From positions 1-10,000 of the forward strand of contig MCFG01000558.1 of the NCBI GenBank assembly GCA_002104895.1: 10,000 nucleotides of DNA. The letters run 5' to 3'. Positions 1 through 7,607 of this stretch are shown one piece after another. The notes beneath the pieces were generated by a model that did no database searches, was not told where the DNA came from, and worked only from the letters and a program-made list of their open reading frames with translations. Each line of letters opens with the position of its first letter. Position 1 is the stretch's first letter. The DNA comes from Anaeromyces robustus (taxonomy: Eukaryota > Neocallimastigomycota > Neocallimastigomycetes > Neocallimastigales > Neocallimastigaceae). Position numbers and translations under genes: made by a program.

Positions 1-469
1 ACATGTAACAGACCTAGAAGGAAAAGCTGTCTTTCACTGCGTAAAAAAATTTAAGCCTTATTTCTGTGGAAGTAAACATACTACCACTGTTATAAACTGA
101 CCACAACCTCTAGTCAGTATTTTTTCTAAACGTGAACCTACCAATAGTCGACATTTAAAATGGGTTACGGAACTTTACGATTCTCAAAGTTAATGTCTTA
201 TTTGAAGAGGGGAGGAAGAACGTTATTGCTGATGCCCTGTCTAGAATACCTACAAAAGAAAAAAATGAAAATAAAGAGATTTTAAACGCTTTAGTTAATA
301 ATAATAATAATATAAACAATAATAATGGAAATTATATAAAACAAATTTGTGGAAGATTTTATAAATAAGAAAATTATAAATATTGATAGTGTTGATTATT
401 ATAAACAAGGTGAAAATATAAGGAAAATAATTAAAGACAAAAAGGAGCAAATAGAATTAATTAATAAAA
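1..469 (+). pseudogene. Ty3/gypsy pol: RNase H C-terminal part and linker, frame-broken
   Basis: Reading from position 2 gives VTDLEGKAVFHCVKKFKPYF, matching the RNase H stretch around the catalytic Glu of Ty3-type elements. The conserved Thr-Asp-His motif lies out of frame at 96-104, between two opposing one-base shifts, with a TGA at 98-100. The domain then resumes in the first frame (PLVSIFSKREP..., RHLKWVTELYD) to about 181. The reading moves to the third frame near 181-190, giving the end motif GRKNVIADALSR (ADALSR at 228-245). It moves to the first frame near 340-350 and back to the second near 463-470, where the integrase starts. The linker at 290-335 includes an Asn-rich run. These are either real decay or assembly indels; several fall in or beside A-rich runs. 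Confidence 0.8.
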
Positions 470-1507
470 GCACATCAGGTTGGCCATGAAGGCATCTATA
501 AAACTTATAGTCGATTAAAGCGCGACTATTATTGGAGAACGATGAAAAATGATGTGCAGTATTTTATTAGGAATTGTAGGCGCTGTCAAACATGCAGGCC
601 ACAATCTCTTAATAAAAACGTTGAATATATACCTACCCCTCCTGGTTATCCTTTCTCAAGAGTTGGACTGGATTTAGTAGGTCCATTACCTATTACTAAA
701 AATAAAAATAAATATATTATAGTGTTAGTAGATTATTTGACGAAATGGGTTGAGGCTGAACCATTACAAACTACAGAATCAGACCAAGTCATGCAATTCT
801 TAAAAAAGGTATTTGCACGACATGGGATTCCTGAAGTCTTGGTTACAGACAACGGACCCCAATTCATCTCTGATAAAACAAAAGGATTTTTGGACTTACA
901 CGATGTGTATGTCCACTATGTTTCTACTTATCATCCAGCTTCGAACGGTGAAGTAGAAAATAGAAACAAGGAAATATGTAAATACTTACGGCTACTAGGC
1001 GAAAAAGTAAAGGACTGGGATGAAACTCTTTATAGTGCACTATGGGCCTTAAGAACCTGCAAAAATGAAACTACGAAATATAGTAGTTTCGAACTGTTAT
1101 ATGGAAGAAGGGACTTACAACCCTTTGAATTAACATTAAATATTGAAAAAAGAAATAAATATGAGGAAGAAGAAGAATATTGGCTAAGAAAATTTATTAC
1201 TCACGATAAATGGATCAGAGAAGCAATAAATAACATTGAAACGGCAAATAAGCTCTGGGAAGACAGAAGAAAACAAATAAGAAGAATGAGAAGTGAATAT
1301 AAACCTGGAGATTTAGTCCTTGTCAGAGTATTTAACAGAAGAAAACTAGATCCATTTTTCACAGGCCCATTAAAAATTGTAAAAAAGGAATTCAACACGG
1401 TGACTGTGAGCGACCCCATCACAGGTGAAATTGCTGATAGAAATATTCACTTAAAAAATGTTATTCCATATTTCACTGAAATAAATCTTGATGATGAGGA
1501 TGAATAA
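461..1507 (+). CDS. Ty3/gypsy integrase (C-terminal part of pol polyprotein)
   Basis: The integrase inserts the retroelement cDNA into chromosomal DNA and is normally cut from a Gag-Pol polyprotein. The frame is open from 461 with no genuine start codon of its own; the first ATG (542) lies inside the zinc domain. Numbering from that Met, the HHCC zinc-binding domain has its two His encoded at 473-475 and 485-487 and its two Cys at residues 12 and 15 (H-x3-H-x29-C-x2-C). The RNase H-like core carries D44 (GLDLVGPL), D103 (VTDNGPQF) and E139 (NGEVEN), an exact D,D(35)E spacing. The C-terminal part has YKPGDLVLVRV and TGPLKIV, the GPY/F module of gypsy integrases, and ends acidic (LDDEDE). No chromodomain follows. 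The domain is complete, but the break just upstream cuts it off from the rest of pol. Confidence 0.93.
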   Translation, partial: LIKAHQVGHEGIYKTYSRLKRDYYWRTMKNDVQYFIRNCRRCQTCRPQSLNKNVEYIPTPPGYPFSRVGLDLVGPLPITKNKNKYIIVLVDYLTKWVEAEPLQTTESDQVMQFLKKVFARHGIPEVLVTDNGPQFISDKTKGFLDLHDVYVHYVSTYHPASNGEVENRNKEICKYLRLLGEKVKDWDETLYSALWALRTCKNETTKYSSFELLYGRRDLQPFELTLNIEKRNKYEEEEEYWLRKFITHDKWIREAINNIETANKLWEDRRKQIRRMRSEYKPGDLVLVRVFNRRKLDPFFTGPLKIVKKEFNTVTVSDPITGEIADRNIHLKNVIPYFTEINLDDEDE

Positions 1508-1592
1508 CCGTAAGATAAACATAATAACATATATATAAAAAAAAATAATAGTAATAAATATAAAAAAATATATATATATATATACATGATAT

Positions 1593-1703
1593 ATATAACA
1601 ATATAATAATATAATAGTATATAGTAAATATATAACAATATAGTAATATAATAGTATATAGTAAACATATAACAACATAAGAACAATATAAGAGTATAAT
1701 AGT
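1593..1703 (+). repeat. 37-bp tandem repeat, about 3 copies (third degenerate)
   Basis: A unit starting ATATAACAATATA and continuing with TAATATAATAGTATATAGTAAA begins at 1593, 1630 and 1667, an exact 37-bp period. The first two copies are nearly identical, differing by single bases (for example ATAATAAT against ATAGTAAT). The third diverges after about 13 bases. Confidence 0.7.
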
Positions 1704-1793
1704 ATAGATATATAGAATAGGAGATAACAATAATACATTATATATATATATAAAATAAATAGTTATAAACATAATAATATAATAATATATAGA

Positions 1794-1867
1794 TAGAGAA
1801 TATAAAATATTGATATAATAATATTATAGGTAGAGAATATAAAATAATGATATAATAATAAAAAAAT
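1794..1867 (+). repeat. 37-bp tandem repeat, 2 copies, different sequence
   Basis: TAGAGAATATAAAATA begins at 1794 and again at 1831, and the following GATATAATAAT motif also recurs one period later. The period is 37 bp, the same as the repeat at 1593-1703, although the units differ in sequence. Confidence 0.6.
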
Positions 1868-1899
1868 TTATAAAAAAAAATTATAAAAAAAATTATAAA

Positions 1900-1948
<49 letters not shown>

Positions 1949-1955
1949 TAAAAAT
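1858..1955 (+). repeat. A-rich tract with TTATA interruptions and a 36-A run
   Basis: A-runs separated by TTATA are followed by an uninterrupted A36 at 1908-1943. The stated length of such a homopolymer depends on the assembly. Confidence 0.75.
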
Positions 1956-1998
1956 ATATATATAGATGCAATAATACAATATAGTATATAGATAAAAA

Positions 1999-2090
1999 CA
2001 TATAATAATAATATATAGAGGATAAAAGAGCGTATACATATATAAAAGCATATAACAATAATATATAGTTATAATAAAAGAGTATAGTAT
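1999..2090 (+). repeat. Imperfect 50-bp direct repeat, 2 copies
   Basis: CATATAATAATAATATATAG at 1999 recurs as CATATAACAATAATATATAG at 2049, and both are followed by a similar ATAAAAGAG segment. The copies show about a 50-bp period with small indels. Confidence 0.5.
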
Positions 2091-2467
2091 ATATATATAT
2101 ATAAAACTAATTAAATGATCAAAATATATAAATAATATATATATAGATATATAAATATAATTATGACATTTCAATTATATTTATAATAATAATAATAGTA
2201 CAATTATATATAATAATTGTTATAAAAAATAATATAATAGTATATAATAATAAACATTATAGCATATAGATATATTATATAATAATATTTATCATAGTAT
2301 ATATATATAGAAATATCATAATAGAATAATAGACAGTATAATAAATAATATAATATATATAAGAAATAAGACAATAATAAACAAACACATAAGTAAACAA
2401 ACGAATAAATATATATATTACAATATATATATAATAATAATAGTTAATAATATTTATAAAAGATGAA

Positions 2468-2541
2468 AAATCAAAATTCAAATTTCAAAATTTCAAAATT
2501 TCAATTTCAGAATTTCAAATTTCAAAATCGAAATTTCAATA
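2468..2541 (+). repeat. Degenerate AAATTTC/AAAATTTC short tandem repeat
   Basis: About eight units of AAATTTC or AAAATTTC run head to tail, with single substitutions (TTTCAG, ATCG). The motif stands out from the surrounding AT repeats because a C recurs every 7-9 bases. It does not match a known telomere motif, and no chromosome end lies here. Confidence 0.7.
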
Positions 2542-2610
2542 ATTACTAAATAATAATAATAATAATTATAAAAAATAATATAACGGAAATTTAAATTTTA
2601 CATACCTTAG

Positions 2611-2672
2611 AAAAAAAAAAAAAAAACGCGTAAATATAAATATAAATATAAAAAAATTTTTTTTTTTTTTTT
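2611..2672. repeat. Inverted homopolymer pair A16...T16
   Basis: A16 (2611-2626) and T16 (2657-2672) flank a 30-base spacer that starts CGCG and contains AAATAT repeats. The two arms are equal in length and could form a hairpin. The pair could also be chance in DNA of this composition. Confidence 0.55.
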
Positions 2673-2775
2673 GGACAATACAATTACAATAATTTAACCA
2701 ATGGAAATAACTACAAATCGGAGTTTTCTTTTACAATTTAATAAATTTTTCTTATTATGAAATACCCTTATTCAG

Positions 2776-2820
2776 GACTTCAAGGGACGAAGTCTAGTCT
2801 AAGTGGGGGCGTTTTGGTAC
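2776..2820 (+). other. GC-richer island with G5 run; candidate polypurine tract / LTR junction
   Basis: Amid DNA that is roughly nine-tenths A+T, these 45 bases include GGACTTCAAGGGACGAAG and AAGTGGGGGCG followed by TTTTGGTAC. A G-rich tract just before TG is what a retroelement polypurine tract and 3' LTR start look like. The tract contains T and C, so it is not a clean purine run. A purer candidate, AGAAAGGGGGG, lies at 3048-3058 but is not followed by TG. The whole island may be a remnant of unidentified sequence. Confidence 0.4.
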
Positions 2821-3418
2821 AGGATTCAAATAAAAAGAGAAATTTTATGGATTTAAAATAAAAAAAATAACACAAATATTTTTATAAATAGTTAATTATT
2901 AGGAATAATAAATAATAAATAATAATAGTGTAATAAATTACATTAAATGTAATATGTAAATTAAACAAAAATTTAATTATTTATAACCAATAAGATTAAA
3001 ATAATAATAAGTAAAAACAATTATATAAGAAATATATAAAATTAAGTAGAAAGGGGGGTTCTTTTATTATTAATAATTAGTTTTATAGGAATTAGTTAGG
3101 AAAACTAAAATAAAACTTATAGGATTTAATAATATTTAGGAAATTGGTTATAAATTTTTTTATAATAGTTAGATATATTAAAGGATTATATCTAATTAAT
3201 ATTAATAATTTTATATACGATATTTAAATAATAATACGACTTTTATAATAAATAAATAAATAAATAAAATACGACTATAAAATAAATAATCTTTATACAT
3301 TTAATATTTAATATTCGAGTGTAAATTCTATTTATCTTCTTAATAGAATATATTATTTTATTAATAAATAATCTTGCTAACTCACACAAAATTGATACTT
3401 TATAAAAAATACGTATCA
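2815..3418 (+). mobile_element. Possible 3' LTR (boundaries tentative)
   Basis: The segment begins TGGTAC right after the G-rich island and could end at GTATCA (3413-3418). The inverted termini TGGTAC/TGATAC match at five of six bases, and the 604-bp length is ordinary for a Ty3/gypsy LTR. No second LTR is present to confirm the ends, and the target-site duplication cannot be tested because the 5' end is outside the window. There is no open reading frame inside. With AT composition this extreme, the terminal match could be chance. Confidence 0.3.
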
Positions 3419-3956
3419 TGAAATAATTTTATTATAATGAAAAAGATTATTTGAACTAACGGTTTAGAAAAAAAACAGAGGAAATAAGTGAAATAAATAA
3501 TATTTTTTAAATAATAATGAAATTTCAGAATAATAAAATTTTAAAAATTAAATTCTATAAACTTTTATTATTTAATTTTGAAGTAATTTTTAAGTAAAAT
3601 ATTGTAAAGGGTTACAAGAGTAAAATTAATTTAATAACTTTAACCAATATTAAAAATATTAATAGTACAAAAAATAAGAAAAAAGCTTTGTGTTACAGTG
3701 CATATATCAATTTCGCATAAACTACATTTAAGTATTTATCCCAAGTCATCTGTATTACTAAAAGCCAAGATGTTATAAATTTAAAAGAAATTTTAGTATC
3801 AAGTTATAATAACATATATTTTTCCTATAGACAACTATTAATAATTAAGGTTTAAACAATATTTCTGTATTAGGATCATTTAAATAGAAAATAATCATGA
3901 CAGCAATTAATAATTTTTTTTTGTAATAAAACAAATAATATTATTGATATTTATGT
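3419..3956. other. Intergenic AT-rich stretch
   Basis: No RNA gene or full coding frame is visible. The only part with coding-like texture is a short - strand open stretch at about 3697-3807 (see findings). The remainder is AT sequence with scattered homopolymers. Confidence 0.5.
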
Positions 3957-4035
3957 ATGGGAAAGAAAATGAATGAATTATTAAAATCTAAAGAAACTAT
4001 CAATGCAATCAAATTATTAGAATTATTATCAATGA
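3957..4035 (+). pseudogene. Short coding-like fragment, unknown function
   Basis: From the ATG at 3957 the frame reads MGKKMNELLKSKETINAIK and then LLELLSM, an amphipathic-helix-like peptide of protein-like composition in a region of nonsense translations. The frame formally stays open to 4163. After about 4035, however, it runs antisense to the Asn-rich frame on the other strand and becomes hydrophobic and Phe/Ile-rich, as expected of a shadow. I read only the first 26 or so codons as genuine remnant coding sequence. It may belong with the + strand pseudogene that resumes at 4404. I do not recognise the family. Confidence 0.3.
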
Positions 4036-4397
4036 TATTCTTCCAAATGAATTGGATTTTCACTTCCTTTAGATTTATGGAAAAAGGAAATAGCTTTAGT
4101 AATACTATTACTATGTTTATGAAGAGATTTTCCATGATCTTCATTGTTAAGTTTTTCATCTAAATAAATACTTTCATTAAAGTCAGATGGAGGCTCTAAT
4201 TTATAATCTGAATGATAATTATTATTTTCATCATTATTATTAACATCATTATTATCATTATTATTATAGAATTCTGTATTATTATTTTCATTTGAATGAT
4301 CTATTGTATTATTATTATTATTATTATTAGTATATCCTGGTTCTGAATTTTCAAATTTATCATTATATTCTGTAAATACAATCTTATAAAAAAATCC
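4029..4397 (-). CDS. Asn-rich protein, terminal exon or gene fragment, no start codon
   Basis: On the - strand a frame of 122 sense codons runs from 4397 to a TGA at 4029-4031, without an internal stop. Its composition is plainly protein-like: FENSEPGYTN, an Asn-rich middle (N7, then NNNDNNDVNNND), LEPPSDFNESIYLDEKLNNED, and a basic C-terminal part SLHKHSNSITKAISFFHKS ending HLEEYH. There is no ATG at its left edge. An in-frame TAA precedes codon 1, and TTTACAG at about 4369-4375 (- strand) would serve as a 3' splice site. It could therefore be the last exon of a gene whose upstream exons are missing or replaced by the + strand pseudogene. Asn-rich low complexity is common in this genome (see RAD18), and no domain is recognisable. 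It is either a live terminal exon or a recent fragment. Confidence 0.5.
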   Translation of the reverse strand, partial: GFFYKIVFTEYNDKFENSEPGYTNNNNNNNTIDHSNENNNTEFYNNNDNNDVNNNDENNNYHSDYKLEPPSDFNESIYLDEKLNNEDHGKSLHKHSNSITKAISFFHKSKGSENPIHLEEYH

Positions 4398-4403
4398 TTA
4401 TGA

Positions 4404-5270
4404 AAACTGAACCAATTTAAATATACTTTATTCCAAAAAGAAAGTTCACAATTCAAAGAAGTCATTGACATTTCTGATTATATAGATACTATTGAAGCAT
4501 CTAGTAAAGTATTTGATATCACTTCAAAGGTAAAAAATGGGTTTTTAAAACTTTTGAAAAAATTTAAATAAGAGGCAAAAAAAAAAAAACAGTATAGTGT
4601 ATTAATTTTTAAGGAGAAGATCAAAAGAGTAGTTAAATAATTAGCTTCTAATATGCCAGGTATTATTGATGTTTCAGATATAATTTATGGTTCAATCAAA
4701 TTTATAATAATGATAACCTTATGTTTAATTGATGAAATAAAAACGAACGAAAATTGATTAACTAATCTTGGGTTTTTAATTGAAGATATAACTACCTTAA
4801 GATTATATTATTAGTTTTAATAATGAAAAATCGTTTTAGATGGATTCTGAATCATCTAATAAATTGCAAAGGTGTATTAATAAAATCACTAATAAGTAAA
4901 AATGATCAAAAAATTGGTTGAAGTATCTTCCAGTGATGATATATCAATATTTCCTTTAAGATAAAAAATAAAACTAATTAATGTTATTTGATATTAATAA
5001 TTCTTCTAATGATAATTATTCATCTAAGGTTTTCAATTTTAGTAAAAAATATGATAATAAAAAAGCTAAAAGTATATTAAGAAATAAATTAAAGAAAATT
5101 ATTTAAGATAAAAATAAATAATAAGAATACAAAGTTTATAAAGTTAAAAAAAGTATTATATTCATTGTATTTGGGTTAGAGGATTCATTAAAGTTTGAAT
5201 ATATTTTATTAGTGTTTAATATTAATTAAAAAGAAAGAGATGTAAGACATTTATATATTATATTGACTAT
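4404..5270 (+). pseudogene. Decayed + strand gene; helical protein of unknown family
   Basis: Two long frames read as protein broken by stops. The third frame (4404-4800) gives KESSQFKEVIDISDYIDTIE, SSKVFDITSKVKNGFLKLLK, then ASNMPGIIDVSDIIYGSIKF and LIDEIKTNEN, with stops at 4569, 4638 and 4755. The first frame (4801-5270) gives DYIISFNNEKSF, MDSESSNKLQRCINKITNK, KVFNFSKKYDNKKAKSILR, IIFIVFGLEDSLKFEYILL and KERDVRHLYIIL, with ten more stops. One shift near 4800 separates them. Of the 13 stops, 10 are TAA, 1 TAG and 2 TGA. The amphipathic helices and the 'xPGIID..D.IYGSIK...LIDEIKTNE' pattern faintly resemble the four-helix HeLo/MLKL-like N-terminal domains of fungal STAND and kinase proteins; that is a guess from pattern alone. 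Decay seems old enough for many stops but recent enough for protein texture to survive. The end is approximate. Confidence 0.6.
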
Positions 5271-5662
5271 ATATATTTTTAATTATTTTTTAATATTATT
5301 GACTTTTAATTATTTTTTTTATTTTTATTTTATTTTATTTTATTTCATTTTTTTTTTAAACTTTATTATTCATATTTTTAATATGATTTGTTATCCAATC
5401 ATATTTTAATATTTTTTAAAAATCAATATTTGTTTTTTTTTATATATATTATTAATAATTATAAATTTTATAAATATTCCACCGTTCATATAAAGTATAG
5501 TAAACATTTTAATTATTTTATGGAGAAATTCATTTATTAATATTTTTTTTGATAATAAATGTTATAACTTTATATATATTTCTAATTATTTTAACAATTT
5601 CATTTTATAATATTAATATTGAAAAATAAGTAGTTGTATAATTTAATAATTTTAATATCAAA
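5271..5662. other. Intergenic region upstream of TRM7
   Basis: AT-rich sequence with T-runs and a (TTTTA)n pentamer tract at about 5321-5350. It must hold the TRM7 promoter, but no motif stands out from the background. The last bases before the gene read AATATCAAAATGG, an A-rich start context. Confidence 0.5.
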
Positions 5663-7566
5663 ATGGGAAAATCTTCAAAGGATAAGAGAGGTATTTTAAT
5701 ATCTATATAATTTATAAATACATTATTTCAATTATGATATTAATAATTATTTTTTTTATTAATATATATATATATATTTTAAATTTAATATGCATTATAT
5801 AAAAATTATTATTATTATATTAATTAAGATCGTTATTATAGATTAGCAAAAGAACAAGGTTGGAGAGCAAGAAGTGCATTTAAACTTCTTCAAATTGGTA
5901 TTTTTTTTTTCTTCTTTCATTTTATATATAAATTTAATTTTTTTGTAACTATAAATATTTATGGAGTATTTTTAATATATATATACATATAAATATATAC
6001 ATTTTAATATATATGTTAATTTTGATATTATTAGACGAAGAATTTAATTTATTTGAAAATGTCAAACATTGTGTTGATTTATGTGCTGCACCAGGTAGTT
6101 GGAGTCAAGTTTTAAGTAGAAAATTAATTAAAGAAGGTCAAGAAGATCCTCCAAAGATTGTTGCTGTTGATTTACAAGCAATGGTATTTATTAAAAAATA
6201 TTATTATTTTTTTTTTTTTTGAAAATTTTTGAATTATTGAATTTTAGAATTAAAAATTCAAATTTCATCAAATGTTTTATATTTATAATTTGATTTATTT
6301 TTTTTGATATTAGGCTCCATTAAAAGGAATTATTCAAATTCAAGGTGATATTACTAAACAATCTACAGCAGAACAAATTATTTCTCATTTCGATGGTCAA
6401 TATGCTGATTTAGTTATTTGTGATGGTGCCCCAGATGGTATATATTATTAAATTTTTAATATAATATTTATGATATTAAAAATAATTATAATTATAATTT
6501 TATTTTATTTTATTTTATTTTATTTTATTTTTAATTTAAATAATTCATTTTATTAACTAATTGTACTTTTTTTTAATAACAAATTATTTTTGTTCAAAAT
6601 GATTTAATTATCATAATAAAAATTATTTTTACTTTTACTTTTATTTTTATTTAATTTATAAAAATTTATTAATACAAAAAATCATTTGAATATAACAATT
6701 GTAATAAATTTAAAAGTTACTGGTCTTCATGATATGGATGAATACATTCAAGCTCAACTTTTACTTGCTGTAATATTTTTATAGATATAATATTTTTTTT
6801 TTATAATACAATTATTTTTTATTATTATTTTATATTAATTTTTTTGGATATAATTTATTTATATGATATATATTTTATTTTTTAGGCTTTAAATATTACT
6901 ACTCATGTATTAAGACCTGGAGGTACATTTGTTGCTAAAATTTTCAGAGGAAAGGATATTACTTTATTATATGCTCAATTAAAAGTATTCTTTACACATG
7001 TAACATGTTGTAAACCAAGAAGTTCCAGAAATTCTAGTATTGGTATGGAATATTATTTTAATTTTTTTTACATTAATATATATAATATATATATATAGAT
7101 TATAAATATTTTGTTTTTAACAAAGAAATTAATATTATAATATAAACCATTTTTATTTTTAAAGAATCTTTCATTGTTTGCCAAGATTATCAACCACCAA
7201 AGGATTATGTTCCAAATATGTCTAATCCATTATTAGATTTTTCATATAATTCAACAAATAATAACTTAGAAGGTTCTAACAGAGTAATAGTACCATTCTT
7301 AGCAGCAGGTTTGTTTTAAATGATTAGTTTAATTATTTGTATATAAATATTTGTACTTGTATTTAAATATTAAATTAAATTTATTTTATTAATAATATTA
7401 ATTAATAGGTGATTTAAGTTCATTTGATAGTGATCAAACTTATCCATTAGATGTATATATATATAAGATTTTTTTTTTCTAAAATTTATTAATAAAACAA
7501 TACAAATTTATAAAAGAAAAAATAATATATAAAAGTTAAATTATATAATATTAATTTATTATTTTC

Positions 7567-7607
<41 letters not shown>

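Larger units (their letters stand above)
1508..2680. repeat. AT simple-sequence tract between integrase and putative 3' LTR
   Basis: This stretch of nearly 1.2 kb holds no credible gene. It is built of AT/ATA/AATA microsatellite, A homopolymers and imperfect tandem repeats. C is much rarer than G on the + strand, so long open frames appear on the - strand, but they read only as Ile/Tyr/Phe/Leu strings typical of translated AT repeat. It occupies the place of an element 3' UTR. Repeat expansion inside the element, or AT-rich DNA inserted after it decayed, would both explain it. Confidence 0.7.
1..3418 (+). mobile_element. Ty3/gypsy-type LTR retrotransposon, 3' part; its 3' limit is tentative
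   Basis: The order RNase H, linker, integrase on one strand is that of Ty3/gypsy (Metaviridae) pol; in Ty1/copia the integrase comes first. The window opens inside RNase H, so gag, protease, reverse transcriptase and the 5' LTR lie to the left or are lost. The upstream pol is frame-broken while the integrase is open, so the copy is probably non-autonomous as assembled. After the integrase stop come about 1.2 kb of AT simple sequence, then a short GC-richer island (2776-2820) that may mark the polypurine tract and the 5' edge of the 3' LTR. The right edge at 3418 rests only on a weak terminal match and could be wrong by hundreds of bases. The element type is secure up to position 1507 and tentative beyond. 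Confidence 0.75.

Noticed and set aside
1201-1422. - strand open frame across the integrase
   Set aside because: It is antisense to the well-supported integrase C-terminal domain.
1447-2481. Several - strand open frames of 68-106 codons
   Set aside because: They are the translation of AT/ATA repeats into Ile/Tyr/Phe/Leu strings, with no domain or normal composition; C-poverty on the + strand removes stops from the other strand.
2468-2541. Telomere-like repeat
   Set aside because: AAATTTC units are degenerate, lack a G-rich strand, and lie inside the contig between element sequences.
4404-5270. Ciliate-type code in which TAA/TAG mean Gln
   Set aside because: TRM7 in the same window has no in-frame TAA/TAG, uses CAA for Gln and ends at TAA. 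Two TGA stops and a frame shift also break the decayed locus, so decay is simpler.
6013-6222. Stand-alone + strand frame starting at 6013
   Set aside because: It is TRM7 exon 3 read through from intron 2 into intron 3; its ATG and tail are intronic.
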